A DNA stretch of 64,000 nucleotides from the NCBI GenBank assembly GCA_963669155.1, contig OZ022580.1, positions 19,181,736 through 19,245,735 of the forward strand. The letters run 5' to 3'. The notes under the pieces were generated by a model. That model made no database searches. It was not told the origin of the DNA and saw only the letters and a list, made by a program, of their open reading frames with translations. Origin of the DNA: Arbacia lixula. Its lineage: Eukaryota > Echinodermata > Echinoidea > Arbacioida > Arbaciidae. Shown piece by piece: positions 41,057 through 55,060 of this stretch. Position numbers and translations under genes: made by a program. Each line of letters begins with the position of its first letter. The first letter of the stretch is position 1.

Positions 41057-41296
41057 CAGTAATGGTAACTTGGAATTCTTGTTCCGCGCTATTAGAGGAG
41101 CTGTCTACTGCGGTACAGACGACGTTTGTCACACCAAGAGGAAAGGTACTTCCCGAGGCCGGATTGCAGGTCACGGTAGGGGAGGAATCACAGTTGTCCA
41201 TAGCAGTGACGCTGAATGATACTACAGCATCGCAGGAGCCATCATCCGTAACTGCTGAGATGTTTTGCATGGCTGTGAATACCGGTGCCTCGTTAT
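41057..41296 (-). CDS. HYR exon 39, N66S variant that loses a sequon
   Basis: This is the most divergent exon inside the array. A change at 41,101 turns Asn66 into Ser, removing the N-S-S sequon. A second change at 41,067 is synonymous (Val77). The intron below (40238-41056) is the B sub-type with five more private bases (40,662, 40,790, 40,937, 40,964 and 41,011). The HYR frame, cysteines and splice sites are intact. Confidence 0.9.
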
Positions 41297-42116
41297 CTGT
41301 GAGTGTAATATTGTAAGCCATAGGACACATGTTATCTTTAAAAGAAAACTACGAACGATGGATAGGCCTACATTTATATTAATTTAAGAGTAAACACTGA
41401 TCAAATCACACGAATTGAAGTCTCATGAGCATCGATGTCTCATAAGAAAGTATGAGTGAGATATATCACTGTAGCTGTTATATGATGAAACGGACAAATA
41501 TATATCTTAGTATATGATATTGATACTACACCATCGCAGGGGGAAACTACATCGATGTCTGGTAATGATGTAAATGCAGTTGCTTCGGTCTCTGTGCGGT
41601 GATATCGGACACATATTTTTTTTAAAGATAATTACGAACAATATATAGACCTATACTTACTTTTATATTAACCTAGGAGTAACGGTTTTTCGGGAGATTT
41701 TTACATATCATTTATCACTACTTAGAACAGAAGGCTCATCGAAACTTGTGTAGTAAATAACCATTGAATATTACATGGTATAACATTTCCTAAAACTTCG
41801 TAATCTCTTCTTAAAGTTAAAGAAATGAATTTGAAATGATTATCCATATTCTGCCGTTAAATCAAAACATGTTATACAGGAAAGCTTAAAAGCAATTTAA
41901 GTACACTAAGTATGGATCACTACCATGATTGCTCTTTACGAACCAGTAATGTTGACATTAGAATAATCTATTTCGTCCTTTCCGGCAGTGTCTTATGCAC
42001 AACATTTGACTATAAAGACTTTTTAAAGATTATGGTGGTACGGACATCTAATCTATACATGTTACACGAGTAAGCTTTACGAGTAATAAAGAGATACCAC
42101 TCCACTTATTACGAAC

Positions 42117-42356
42117 CAGTAATGGTGACTTGGAATTCTTGTTCCGCGCTATTAGAGGAGTTGTCTACTGCGGTACAGACGACGTTTGTCACACCAAGAG
42201 GAAAGGTACTTCCCGAGGCCGGATTGCAGGTCACGGTAGGGGAGGAATCACAGTTGTCCATAGCAGTGACGCTGAATGATACTACAGCATCGCAGGAGCC
42301 ATCATCCGTAACTGCTGAGATGTTTTGCATGGCTGTGAATACCGGTGCCTCGTTAT
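42117..42356 (-). CDS. HYR exon 40
   Basis: Same domain. The intron below (41297-42116, 820 bp) is haplotype A with atgcagttgc, eight T before aaagataat, and a private tatacttactttt near 41,652. Confidence 0.9.
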
Positions 42357-43174
42357 CTGTGAGTGTAATATTGTAAGCCATAGGACACATGTTATCTTTA
42401 AAAGAAAACTACAACCGATGGATAGACCTACATTTATATTAATTTAAGAGTAAACACTGATCAAATCACATGAATTGAAGTCTCATGAGCATCGATGTCT
42501 CATAAGAAAGTATTTGTGAGATATATCACTATAGCTGTTATATGATGAAACGGACAAATATATATCTTAGTATATTATATTGATACTACACCATCGCAGG
42601 GGGAAACTACATCGATGTCTGGTAATGATGTAAATGCTGTTGCTTCGGTCTCTGTGCGGTGATATCGGACACATAATTTTTAAAGATTATTACGAACAAT
42701 ATATAGACCTATACTCACTTTTATATTAACCTAGGAGTAACGGTTTTTCGGGAGATTTTTACATATCATTTATCACTACTTAGAACAGAAGGCTCATCGA
42801 AACTTGTGTAGTAAATAACCATTGAATATTACATGGTATAACATTTCCTAAAACTTCGTAATCTCTTCTTAAAGTTAAAGAAATGAATTTGAAATGATTA
42901 TCCATATTCTGCCGTTAAATCAAAACATGTTATACAGGAAAGCTTAAAAGCAATTTAAGTACACTAAGTATGGATCACTACCATGATTGCTCTTTACGAA
43001 CCAGTAATGTTGACATTAGAATAATCTATTTCGTCCTTTCCGGCAGTGTCTTATGCACAACATTTGACTATAAAGACTTTTTAAAGATTATGGTGGTACG
43101 GACATGTAATCTATACATGTTACACGAGTAAGCTTTACCAGTAATAAAGAGATACCACTCCACTTATTACGAAC

Positions 43175-43414
43175 CAGTAATGGTGACTTGGAATTCTTGT
43201 TCCGCGCTATTAGAGGAGTTGTCTACTGCGGTACAGACGACGTTTGTCACACCAAGAGGAAAGGTACTTCCCGAGGCCGGATTGCAGGTCACGGTAGGGG
43301 AGGAATCACAGTTGTCCATAGCAGTGACGCTGAATGATACTACAGCATCGCAGGAGCCATCATCCGTAACTGCTGAGATGTTTTGCATGGCTGTGAATAC
43401 CGGTGCCTCGTTAT
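43175..43414 (-). CDS. HYR exon 41
   Basis: Same domain. The intron below (42357-43174, 818 bp) is a hybrid: the B sub-type up to atattatattg (about 42,581), then the A sub-type with cataatttttaaagattat. Confidence 0.9.
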
Positions 43415-44233
43415 CTGTGAGTGTAATATTGTAAGCCATAGGACACATGTTATCTTTAAAAGAAAACTACGAACGATGGATAGGCCTACATTTATATTAA
43501 TTTAAGAGTAAACACTGATCAAATCACACGAATTGAAGTCTCATGAGCATCGATGTCTCATAAGAAAGTATGAGTGAGATATATCACTGTAGCTGTTATA
43601 TGATGAAACGGACAAATATATATCTTAGTATATGATATTGATACTACACCATCGCAGGGGGAAACTACATCGATGTCTGGTAATGATGTAAATGCTGTTG
43701 CTTCGGTCTCTGTGCGGTGATATCGGACACATATTTTTTTAAAGATTATTACGAACAATATATAGACCTATACTCACTTTTATATTAACCTAGGAGTAAC
43801 GGTTTTTCGGGAGATTTTTACATATCATTTATCACTACTTAGAACAGAAGGCTCATCGAAACTTGTGTAGTAAATAACCATTGAATATTACATGGTATAA
43901 CATTTCCTAAAACTTCGTAATCTCTTCTTAAAGTTAAAGAAATGAATTTGAAATGATTATCCATATTCTGCCGTTAAATCAAAACATGTTATACAGGAAA
44001 GCTTAAAAGCAATTTAAGTACACTAAGTATGGATCATTACCATGATTGCTCTTTACGAACCAGTAATGTTGACATTAGAATAATCTATTTCGTCCTTTCC
44101 GGCAGTGTCTTATGCACAACATTTGACTATAAAGACTTTTTAAAGATTATGGTGGTACGGACATGTAATCTATACATGTTACACGAGTTAGCTTTACCAG
44201 TAATAAAGAGATACCACTCCACTTATTACGAAC

Positions 44234-44473
44234 CAGTAATGGTGACTTGGAATTCTTGTTCCGCGCTATTAGAGGAGTTGTCTACTGCGGTACAGACGAC
44301 GTTTGTCACACCAAGAGGAAAGGTACTTCCCGAGGCCGGATTGCAGGTCACGGTAGGGGAGGAATCACAGTTGTCCATAGCAGTGACGCTGAATGATACT
44401 ACAGCATCGCAGGAGCCATCATCCGTAACTGCTGAGATGTTTTGCATGGCTGTGAATACCGGTGCCTCGTTAT
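44234..44473 (-). CDS. HYR exon 42
   Basis: Same domain. The intron below (43415-44233) carries ggatcattacc and gagttagc and matches the one below exon 36, 6,355 bp away. Confidence 0.9.
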
Positions 44474-45292
44474 CTGTGAGTGTAATATTGTAAGCCATAG
44501 GACACATGTTATCTTTAAAAGAAAACTACGAACGATGGATAGGCCTACATTTATATTAATTTAAGAGTAAACACTGATCAAATCACACGAATTGAAGTCT
44601 CATGAGCATCGATGTCTCATAAGAAAGTATGAGTGAGATATATCACTGTAGCTGTTATATGATGAAACGGACAAATATATATCTTAGTATATGATATTGA
44701 TACTACACCATCGCAGGGGGAAACTACATCGATGTCTGGTAATGATGTAAATGCAGTTGCTTCGGTCTCTGTGCGGTGATATCGAACACATATTTTTTTA
44801 AAGATAATTACGAACAATATATAGACCTATACTCACTTTTATATTAACCTAGGAGTAACGGTTTTTCGGGAGATTTTTACATATCATTTATCACTACTTA
44901 GAACAGAAGGCTCATCGAAACTTGTGTAGTAAATAACCATTGAATATTACATGGTATAACATTTCCTAAAACTTCGTAATCTCTTCTTAAAGTTAAAGAA
45001 ATGAATTTGAAATGATTATCCATATTCTGCCGTTAAATCAAAACATGTTATACAGGAAAGCTTAAAAGCAATTTAAGTACACTAAGTATGGATCACTACC
45101 ATGATTGCTCTTTACGAACCAGTAATGTTGACATTAGAATAATCTATTTCGTCCTTTCCGGCAGTGTCTTATGCACAACATTTGACTATAAAGACTTTTT
45201 AAAGATTATGGTGGTACGGACATGTAATCTATACATGTTACACGAGTAAGCTTTACCAGTAATAAAGAGATACCACTCCACTTATTACGAAC

Positions 45293-45532
45293 CAGTAATG
45301 GTGACTTGGAATTCTTGTTCCGCGCTATTAGAGGAGTTGTCTACTGCGGTACAGACGACGTTTGTCACACCAAGAGGAAAGGTACTTCCCGAGGCCGGAT
45401 TGCAGGTCACGGTAGGGGAGGAATCACAGTTGTCCATAGCAGTGACGCTGAATGATACTACAGCATCGCAGGAGCCATCATCCGTAACTGCTGAGATGTT
45501 TTGCATGGCTGTGAATACCGGTGCCTCGTTAT
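45293..45532 (-). CDS. HYR exon 43
   Basis: Same domain. The intron below (44474-45292) has atgcagttgc and atcgaacacat with gacatgtaatc and accagtaat on its right. Confidence 0.9.
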
Positions 45533-46351
45533 CTGTGAGTGTAATATTGTAAGCCATAGGACACATGTTATCTTTAAAAGAAAACTACAACCGATGGATA
45601 GACCTACATTTATATTAATTTAAGAGTAAACACTGATCAAATCACATGAATTGAAGTCTCATGAGCATCGATGTCTCATAAGAAAGTATTTGTGAGATAT
45701 ATCACTATAGCTGTTATATGATGAAACGGACAAATATATATCTTAGTATATTATATTGATACTACACTATCGCAGGGGGAAACTACATCGATGTTTGGTA
45801 ATGATGTAAATGCTGTTGCTTCGGTCTCTGTGCGGTGATATCGGACACATATTTTTTAAAGATAATTACGAACAATATATAGACCTATATTCACTTTTAC
45901 ATTAACCTAGGAGTAACGGTTTTTCGGGAGATTTTTACATATCATTTATCACTACTTAGAACAGAAGGCTCATCGAAACTTGTGTAGTAAATAACCATTA
46001 AATATAACAAGGTATAACAGTTCCTCAAACTTACGTAATCTGTTCTTAAAGTTAAAGAAATGAATTTGAAATGATTATCCGTATTCTGCCGTTAAATCAA
46101 AACATGTTATACAGGAAAGCTTAAAAGCAAGTCAAGTAGACTGAGTATGGATCACTACCATGATTGCTCTTTACGAACCAGTAATGTTGACATTAGAATA
46201 ATCTATTTCGTCCTTTCCGGCAGTGTCTTATGCACAACATTTGACTATAAAGACTTTTTAAAGATTATGGTGGTACGGACATCTAATCTATACATGTTAC
46301 ACGAGTAAGCTTTACCAGTAATAAAGAGATACCACTCCACTTATTACGAAC

Positions 46352-46591
46352 CAGTAATGGTGACTTGGAATTCTTGTTCCGCGCTATTAGAGGAGTTGTC
46401 TACTGCGGTACAGACGACGTTTGTCACACCAAGAGGAAAGGTACTTCCCGAGGCCGGATTGCAGGTCACGGTAGGGGAGGAATCACAGTTGTCCATAGCA
46501 GTGACGCTGAATGATACTACAGCATCGCAGGAGCCATCATCCGTAACTGCTGAGATGTTTTGCATGGCTGTGAATACCGGTGCCTCGTTAT
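46352..46591 (-). CDS. HYR exon 44
   Basis: Same domain. The intron below (45533-46351) repeats the B sub-type with cactatcgcag found below exon 35, 9,532 bp away. Confidence 0.9.
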
Positions 46592-47410
46592 CTGTGAGTG
46601 TAATATTGTAAGCCATAGGACACATGTTATCTTTAAAAGAAAACTACGAACGATGGATAGGCCTACATTTATATTAATTTAAGAGTAAACACTGATCAAA
46701 TCACACGAATTGAAGTCTCATGAGCATCGATGTCTCATAAGAAAGTATGAGTGAGATATATCACTGTAGCTGTTATATGATGAAACGGACAAATATATAT
46801 CTTAGTATATGATATTGATACTACACCATCGCAGGGGGAAACTACATCGATGTCTGGTAATGATGTAAATGCTGTTGCTTCGGTCTCTGTGCGGTGATAT
46901 CGGACACATATTTTTTTAAAGATTATTACGAACAATATATAGACCTATACTCACTTTTATATTAACCTAGGAGTAACGGTTTTTCGGGAGATTTTTACAT
47001 ATCATTTATCACTACTTAGAACAGAAGGCTCATCGAAACTTGTGTAGTAAATAACCATTGAATATTACATGGTATAACATTTCCTAAAACTTCGTAATCT
47101 CTTCTTAAAGTTAAAGAAATGAATTTGAAATGATTATCCATATTCTGCCGTTAAATCAAAACATGTTATACAGGAAAGCTTAAAAGCAATTTAAGTACAC
47201 TAAGTATGGATCATTACCATGATTGCTCTTTACGAACCAGTAATGTTGACATTAGAATAATCTATTTCGTCCTTTCCGGCAGTGTCTTATGCACAACATT
47301 TGACTATAAAGACTTTTTAAAGATTATGGTGGTACGGACATGTAATCTATACATGTTACACGAGTTAGCTTTACCAGTAATAAAGAGATACCACTCCACT
47401 TATTACGAAC

Positions 47411-47650
47411 CAGTAATGGTGACTTGGAATTCTTGTTCCGCGCTATTAGAGGAGTTGTCTACTGCGGTACAGACGACGTTTGTCACACCAAGAGGAAAGG
47501 TACTTCCCGAGGCCGGATTGCAGGTCACGGTAGGGGAGGAATCACAGTTGTCCATAGCAGTGACGCTGAATGATACTACAGCATCGCAGGAGCCATCATC
47601 CGTAACTGCTGAGATGTTTTGCATGGCTGTGAATACCGGTGCCTCGTTAT
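47411..47650 (-). CDS. HYR exon 45
   Basis: Same domain. The intron below (46592-47410) repeats the ggatcattacc and gagttagc type found below exon 36, also 9,532 bp away. Confidence 0.9.
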
Positions 47651-48469
47651 CTGTGAGTGTAATATTGTAAGCCATAGGACACATGTTATCTTTAAAAGAA
47701 AACTACGAACGATGGATAGGCCTACATTTATATTAATTTAAGAGTAAACACTGATCAAATCACACGAATTGAAGTCTCATGAGCATCGATGTCTCATAAG
47801 AAAGTATGAGTGAGATATATCACTGTAGCTGTTATATGATGAAACGGACAAATATATATCTTAGTATATGATATTGATACTACACCATCGCAGGGGGAAA
47901 CTACATCGATGTCTGGTAATGATGTAAATGCAGTTGCTTCGGTCTCTGTGCGGTGATATCGAACACATATTTTTTTAAAGATAATTACGAACAATATATA
48001 GACCTATACTCACTTTTATATTAACCTAGGAGTAACGGTTTTTCGGGAGATTTTTACATATCATTTATCACTACTTAGAACAGAAGGCTCATCGAAACTT
48101 GTGTAGTAAATAACCATTGAATATTACATGGTATAACATTTCCTAAAACTTCGTAATCTCTTCTTAAAGTTAAAGAAATGAATTTGAAATGATTATCCAT
48201 ATTCTGCCGTTAAATCAAAACATGTTATACAGGAAAGCTTAAAAGCAATTTAAGTACACTAAGTATGGATCACTACCATGATTGCTCTTTACGAACCAGT
48301 AATGTTGACATTAGAATAATCTATTTCGTCCTTTCCGGCAGTGTCTTATGCACAACATTTGACTATAAAGACTTTTTAAAGATTATGGTGGTACGGACAT
48401 CTAATCTATACATGTTACACGAGTAAGCTTTACCAGTAATAAAGAGATACCACTCCACTTATTACGAAC

Positions 48470-48709
48470 CAGTAATGGTGACTTGGAATTCTTGTTCCGC
48501 GCTATTAGAGGAGTTGTCTACTGCGGTACAGACGACGTTTGTCACACCAAGAGGAAAGGTACTTCCCGAGGCCGGATTGCAGGTCACGGTAGGGGAGGAA
48601 TCACAGTTGTCCATAGCAGTGACGCTGAATGATACTACAGCATCGCAGGAGCCATCATCCGTAACTGCTGAGATGTTTTGCATGGCTGTGAATACCGGTG
48701 CCTCGTTAT
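48470..48709 (-). CDS. HYR exon 46
   Basis: Same domain. The intron below (47651-48469) has atgcagttgc and atcgaacacat with gacatctaatc on its right. Confidence 0.9.
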
Positions 48710-49528
48710 CTGTGAGTGTAATATTGTAAGCCATAGGACACATGTTATCTTTAAAAGAAAACTACAACCGATGGATAGACCTACATTTATATTAATTTAA
48801 GAGTAAACACTGATCAAATCACATGAATTGAAGTCTCATGAGCATCGATGTCTCATAAGAAAGTATTTGTGAGATATATCACTATAGCTGTTATATGATG
48901 AAACGGACAAATATATATCTTAGTATATGATATTGATACTACACCATCGCAGGGGGAAACTACATCGATGTCTGGTAATGATGTAAATGCTGTTGCTTCG
49001 GTCTCTGTGCGGTGATATCGGACACATATTTTTTTAAAGATTATTACGAACAATATATAGACCTATACTCACTTTTATATTAACCTAGGAGTAACGGTTT
49101 TTCGGGAGATTTTTACATATCATTTATCACTACTTAGAACAGAAGGCTCATCGAAACTTGTGTAGTAAATAACCATTGAATATTACATGGTATAACATTT
49201 CCTAAAACTTCGTAATCTCTTCTTAAAGTTAAAGAAATGAATTTGAAATGATTATCCATATTCTGCCGTTAAATCAAAACATGTTATACAGGAAAGCTTA
49301 AAAGCAATTTAAGTACACTAAGTATGGATCACTACCATGATTGCTCTTTACGAACCAGTAATGTTGACATTAGAATAATCTATTTCGTCCTTTCCGGCAG
49401 TGTCTTATGCACAACATTTGACTATAAAGACTTTTTAAAGATTGTGGTGGTACGGACATGTAATCTATACATGTTACACGAGTAAGCTTTACCAGTAATA
49501 AAGAGATACCACTCCACTTATTACGAAC

Positions 49529-49768
49529 CAGTAATGGTGACTTGGAATTCTTGTTCCGCGCTATTAGAGGAGTTGTCTACTGCGGTACAGACGACGTTTG
49601 TCACACCAAGAGGAAAGGTACTTCCCGAGGCCGGATTGCAGGTCACGGTAGGGGAGGAATCACAGTTGTCCATAGCAGTGACGCTGAATGATACTACAGC
49701 ATCGCAGGAGCCATCATCCGTAACTGCTGAGATGTTTTGCATGGCTGTGAATACCGGTGCCTCGTTAT
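49529..49768 (-). CDS. HYR exon 47
   Basis: Same domain. The intron below (48710-49528) is a hybrid. B markers run to cactatagc (about 48,886), then A markers run from atatgatattg onward, with gattgtggtgg. The switch marks the left end of the block copied from around exons 27-35. Confidence 0.9.
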
Positions 49769-50586
49769 CTGTGAGTGTAATATTGTAAGCCATAGGACAC
49801 ATGTTATCTTTAAAAGAAAACTACGAACGATGGATAGGCCTACATTTATATTAATTTAAGAGTAAACACTGATCAAATCACACGAATTGAAGTCTCATGA
49901 GCATCGATGTCTCATAAGAAAGTATGAGTGAGATATATCACTGTAGCTGTTATATGATGAAACGGACAAATATATATCTTAGTATATGATATTGATACTA
50001 CACCATCGCAGGGGGAAACTACATCGATGTCTGGTAATGATGTAAATGCTGTTGCTTCGGTCTCTGTGCGGTGATATCGGACACATAATTTTTAAAGATT
50101 ATTACGAACAATATATAGACCTATACTCACTTTTATATTAACCTAGGAGTAACGGTTTTTCGGGAGATTTTTACATATCATTTATCACTACTTAGAACAG
50201 AAGGCTCATCGAAACTTGTGTAGTAAATAACCATTGAATATTACATGGTATAACATTTCCTAAAACTTCGTAATCTCTTCTTAAAGTTAAAGAAATGAAT
50301 TTGAAATGATTATCCATATTCTGCCGTTAAATCAAAACATGTTATACAGGAAAGCTTAAAAGCAATTTAAGTACACTAAGTATGGATCACTACCATGATT
50401 GCTCTTTACGAACCAGTAATGTTGACATTAGAATAATCTATTTCGTCCTTTCCGGCAGTGTCTTATGCACAACATTTGACTATAAAGACTTTTTAAAGAT
50501 TATGGTGGTACGGACATGTAATCTATACATGTTACACGAGTAAGCTTTACCAGTAATAAAGAGATACCACTCCACTTATTACGAAC

Positions 50587-50826
50587 CAGTAATGGTGACT
50601 TGGAATTCTTGTTCCGCGCTATTAGAGGAGTTGTCTACTGCGGTACAGACGACGTTTGTCACACCAAGAGGAAAGGTACTTCCCGAGGCCGGATTGCAGG
50701 TCACGGTAGGGGAGGAATCACAGTTGTCCATAGCAGTGACGCTGAATGATACTACAGCATCGCAGGAGCCATCATCCGTAACTGCTGAGATGTTTTGCAT
50801 GGCTGTGAATACCGGTGCCTCGTTAT
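50587..50826 (-). CDS. HYR exon 48
   Basis: Same domain. The intron below (49769-50586, 818 bp) is the cataattttt type and corresponds to that of exon 28. Confidence 0.9.
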
Positions 50827-51645
50827 CTGTGAGTGTAATATTGTAAGCCATAGGACACATGTTATCTTTAAAAGAAAACTACGAACGATGGATAGGCCTA
50901 CATTTATATTAATTTAAGAGTAAACACTGATCAAATCACACGAATTGAAGTCTCATGAGCATCGATGTCTCATAAGAAAGTATGAGTGAGATATATCACT
51001 GTAGCTGTTATATGATGAAACGGACAAATATATATCTTAGTATATGATATTGATACTACACCATCGCAGGGGGAAACTACATCGATGTCTGGTAATGATG
51101 TAAATGCTGTTGCTTCGGTCTCTGTGCGGTGATATCGGACACATATTTTTTTAAAGATTATTACGAACAATATATAGACCTATACTCACTTTTATATTAA
51201 CCTAGGAGTAACGGTTTTTCGGGAGATTTTTACATATCATTTATCACTACTTAGAACAGAAGGCTCATCGAAACTTGTGTAGTAAATAACCATTGAATAT
51301 TACATGGTATAACATTTCCTAAAACTTCGTAATCTCTTCTTAAAGTTAAAGAAATGAATTTGAAATGATTATCCATATTCTGCCGTTAAATCAAAACATG
51401 TTATACAGGAAAGCTTAAAAGCAATTTAAGTACACTAAGTATGGATCACTACCATGATTGCTCTTTACGAACCAGTAATGTTGACATTAGAATAATCTAT
51501 TTCGTCCTTTCCGGCAGTGTCTTATGCACAACATTTGACTATAAAGACTTTTTAAAGATTGTGGTGGTACGGACATGTAATCTATACATGTTACACGAGT
51601 AAGCTTTACCAGTAATAAAGAGATACCACTCCACTTATTACGAAC

Positions 51646-51885
51646 CAGTAATGGTGACTTGGAATTCTTGTTCCGCGCTATTAGAGGAGTTGTCTACTGC
51701 GGTACAGACGACGTTTGTCACACCAAGAGGAAAGGTACTTCCCGAGGCCGGATTGCAGGTCACGGTAGGGGAGGAATCACAGTTGTCCATAGCAGTGACG
51801 CTGAATGATACTACAGCATCGCAGGAGCCATCATCCGTAACTGCTGAGATGTTTTGCATGGCTGTGAATACCGGTGCCTCGTTAT
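51646..51885 (-). CDS. HYR exon 49
   Basis: Same domain. The intron below (50827-51645) has gattgtggtgg and corresponds to that of exon 29. Confidence 0.9.
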
Positions 51886-52703
51886 CTGTGAGTGTAATAT
51901 TGTAAGCCATAGGACACATGTTATCTTTAAAAGAAAACTACGAACGATGGATAGGCCTACATTTATATTAATTTAAGAGTAAACACTGATCAAATCACAC
52001 GAATTGAAGTCTCATGAGCATCGATGTCTCATAAGAAAGTATGAGTGAGATATATCACTGTAGCTGTTATATGATGAAACGGACAAATATATATCTTAGT
52101 ATATGATATTGATACTACACCATCGCAGGGGGAAACTACATCGATGTCTGGTAATGATGTAAATGCTGTTGCTTCGGTCTCTGTGCGGTGATATCGGACA
52201 CATAATTTTTAAAGATTATTACGAACAATATATAGACCTATACTCACTTTTATATTAACCTAGGAGTAACGGTTTTTCGGGAGATTTTTACATATCATTT
52301 ATCACTACTTAGAACAGAAGGCTCATCGAAACTTGTGTAGTAAATAACCATTGAATATTACATGGTATAACATTTCCTAAAACTTCGTAATCTCTTCTTA
52401 AAGTTAAAGAAATGAATTTGAAATGATTATCCATATTCTGCCGTTAAATCAAAACATGTTATACAGGAAAGCTTAAAAGCAATTTAAGTACACTAAGTAT
52501 GGATCACTACCATGATTGCTCTTTACGAACCAGTAATGTTGACATTAGAATAATCTATTTCGTCCTTTCCGGCAGTGTCTTATGCACAACATTTGACTAT
52601 AAAGACTTTTTAAAGATTATGGTGGTACGGACATGTAATCTATACATGTTACACGAGTAAGCTTTACCAGTAATAAAGAGATACCACTCCACTTATTACG
52701 AAC

Positions 52704-52943
52704 CAGTAATGGTGACTTGGAATTCTTGTTCCGCGCTATTAGAGGAGTTGTCTACTGCGGTACAGACGACGTTTGTCACACCAAGAGGAAAGGTACTTCC
52801 CGAGGCCGGATTGCAGGTCACGGTAGGGGAGGAATCACAGTTGTCCATAGCAGTGACGCTGAATGATACTACAGCATCGCAGGAGCCATCATCCGTAACT
52901 GCTGAGATGTTTTGCATGGCTGTGAATACCGGTGCCTCGTTAT
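52704..52943 (-). CDS. HYR exon 50
   Basis: Same domain. The intron below (51886-52703, 818 bp) is the cataattttt type. It lacks the extra T of its counterpart below exon 30, which explains why the block offset changes by 1 bp here. Confidence 0.9.
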
Positions 52944-53762
52944 CTGTGAGTGTAATATTGTAAGCCATAGGACACATGTTATCTTTAAAAGAAAACTACG
53001 AACGATGGATAGGCCTACATTTATATTAATTTAAGAGTAAACACTGATCAAATCACACGAATTGAAGTCTCATGAGCATCGATGTCTCATAAGAAAGTAT
53101 GAGTGAGATATATCACTGTAGCTGTTATATGATGAAACGGACAAATATATATCTTAGTATATGATATTGATACTACACCATCGCAGGGGGAAACTACATC
53201 GATGTCTGGTAATGATGTAAATGCTGTTGCTTCGGTCTCTGTGCGGTGATATCGGACACATATTTTTTTAAAGATTATTACGAACAATATATAGACCTAT
53301 ACTCACTTTTATATTAACCTAGGAGTAACGGTTTTTCGGGAGATTTTTACATATCATTTATCACTACTTAGAACAGAAGGCTCATCGAAACTTGTGTAGT
53401 AAATAACCATTGAATATTACATGGTATAACATTTCCTAAAACTTCGTAATCTCTTCTTAAAGTTAAAGAAATGAATTTGAAATGATTATCCATATTCTGC
53501 CGTTAAATCAAAACATGTTATACAGGAAAGCTTAAAAACAATTTAAGTACACTAAGTATGGATCACTACCATGATTGCTCTTTACGAACCAGTAATGTTG
53601 ACATTAGAATAATCTATTTCGTCCTTTCCGGCAGTGTCTTATGCACAACATTTGACTATAAAGACTTTTTAAAGATTGTGGTGGTACGGACATGTAATCT
53701 ATACATGTTACACGAGTAAGCTTTACCAGTAATAAAGAGATACCACTCCACTTATTACGAAC

Positions 53763-54002
53763 CAGTAATGGTGACTTGGAATTCTTGTTCCGCGCTATTA
53801 GAGGAGTTGTCTACTGCGGTACAGACGACGTTTGTCACACCAAGAGGAAAGGTACTTCCCGAGGCCGGATTGCAGGTCACGGTAGGGGAGGAATCACAGT
53901 TGTCCATAGCAGTGACGCTGAATGATACTACAGCATCGCAGGAGCCATCATCCGTAACTGCTGAGATGTTTTGCATGGCTGTGAATACCGGTGCCTCGTT
54001 AT
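53763..54002 (-). CDS. HYR exon 51
   Basis: Same domain. The intron below (52944-53762) has gattgtggtgg, like exon 31, and a private cttaaaaacaattt near 53,537. Confidence 0.9.
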
Positions 54003-54820
54003 CTGTGAGTGTAATATTGTAAGCCATAGGACACATGTTATCTTTAAAAGAAAACTACGAACGATGGATAGACCTACATTTATATTAATTTAAGAGTAAA
54101 CACTGATCAAATCACACGAATTGAAGTCTCATGAGCATCGATGTCTCATAAGAAAGTATGAGTGAGATATATCACTGTAGCTGTTATATGATGAAACGGA
54201 CAAATATATATCTTAGTATATGATATTGATACTACACCATCGCAGGGGGAAACTACATCGATGTCTGGTAATGATGTAAATGCTGTTGCTTCGGTCTCTG
54301 TGCGGTGATATCGGACACATAATTTTTAAAGATTATTACGAACAATATATAGACCTATACTCACTTTTATATTAACCTAGGAGTAACGGTTTTTCGGGAG
54401 ATTTTTACATATCATTTATCACTACTTAGAACAGAAGGCTCATCGAAACTTGTGTAGTAAATAACCATTGAATATTACATGGTATAACATTTCCTAAAAC
54501 TTCGTAATCTCTTCTTAAAGTTAAAGAAATGAATTTGAAATGATTATCCATATTCTGCCGTTAAATCAAAACATGTTATACAGGAAAGCTTAAAAGCAAT
54601 TTAAGTACACTAAGTATGGATCACTACCATGATTGCTCTTTACGAACCAGTAATGTTGACATTAGAATAATCTATTTCGTCCTTTCCGGCAGTGTCTTAT
54701 GCACAACATTTGACTATAAAGACTTTTTAAAGATTATGGTGGTACGGACATGTAATCTATACATGTTACACGAGTAAGCTTTACCAGTAATAAAGAGATA
54801 CCACTCCACTTATTACGAAC

Positions 54821-55060
54821 CAGTAATGGTGACTTGGAATTCTTGTTCCGCGCTATTAGAGGAGTTGTCTACTGCGGTACAGACGACGTTTGTCACACCA
54901 AGAGGAAAGGTACTTCCCGAGGCCGGATTGCAGGTCACGGTAGGGGAGGAATCACAGTTGTCCATAGCAGTGACGCTGAATGATACTACAGCATCGCAGG
55001 AGCCATCATCCGTAACTGCTGAGATGTTTTGCATGGCTGTGAATACCGGTGCCTCGTTAT
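54821..55060 (-). CDS. HYR exon 52
   Basis: Same domain. The intron below (54003-54820, 818 bp) combines gatagacctac and cataattttt, as below exon 32. Confidence 0.9.

Larger units (their letters stand above)
36001..47650. repeat. Units 35-36 repeated at 44-45, offset 9,532 bp
   Basis: The cactatcgcag B sub-type followed by the ggatcattacc and gagttagc A sub-type occurs at exons 35-36 and 44-45. The second type also occurs at exon 42, 6,355 bp from exon 36, so several overlapping duplications took place here. Confidence 0.75.
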
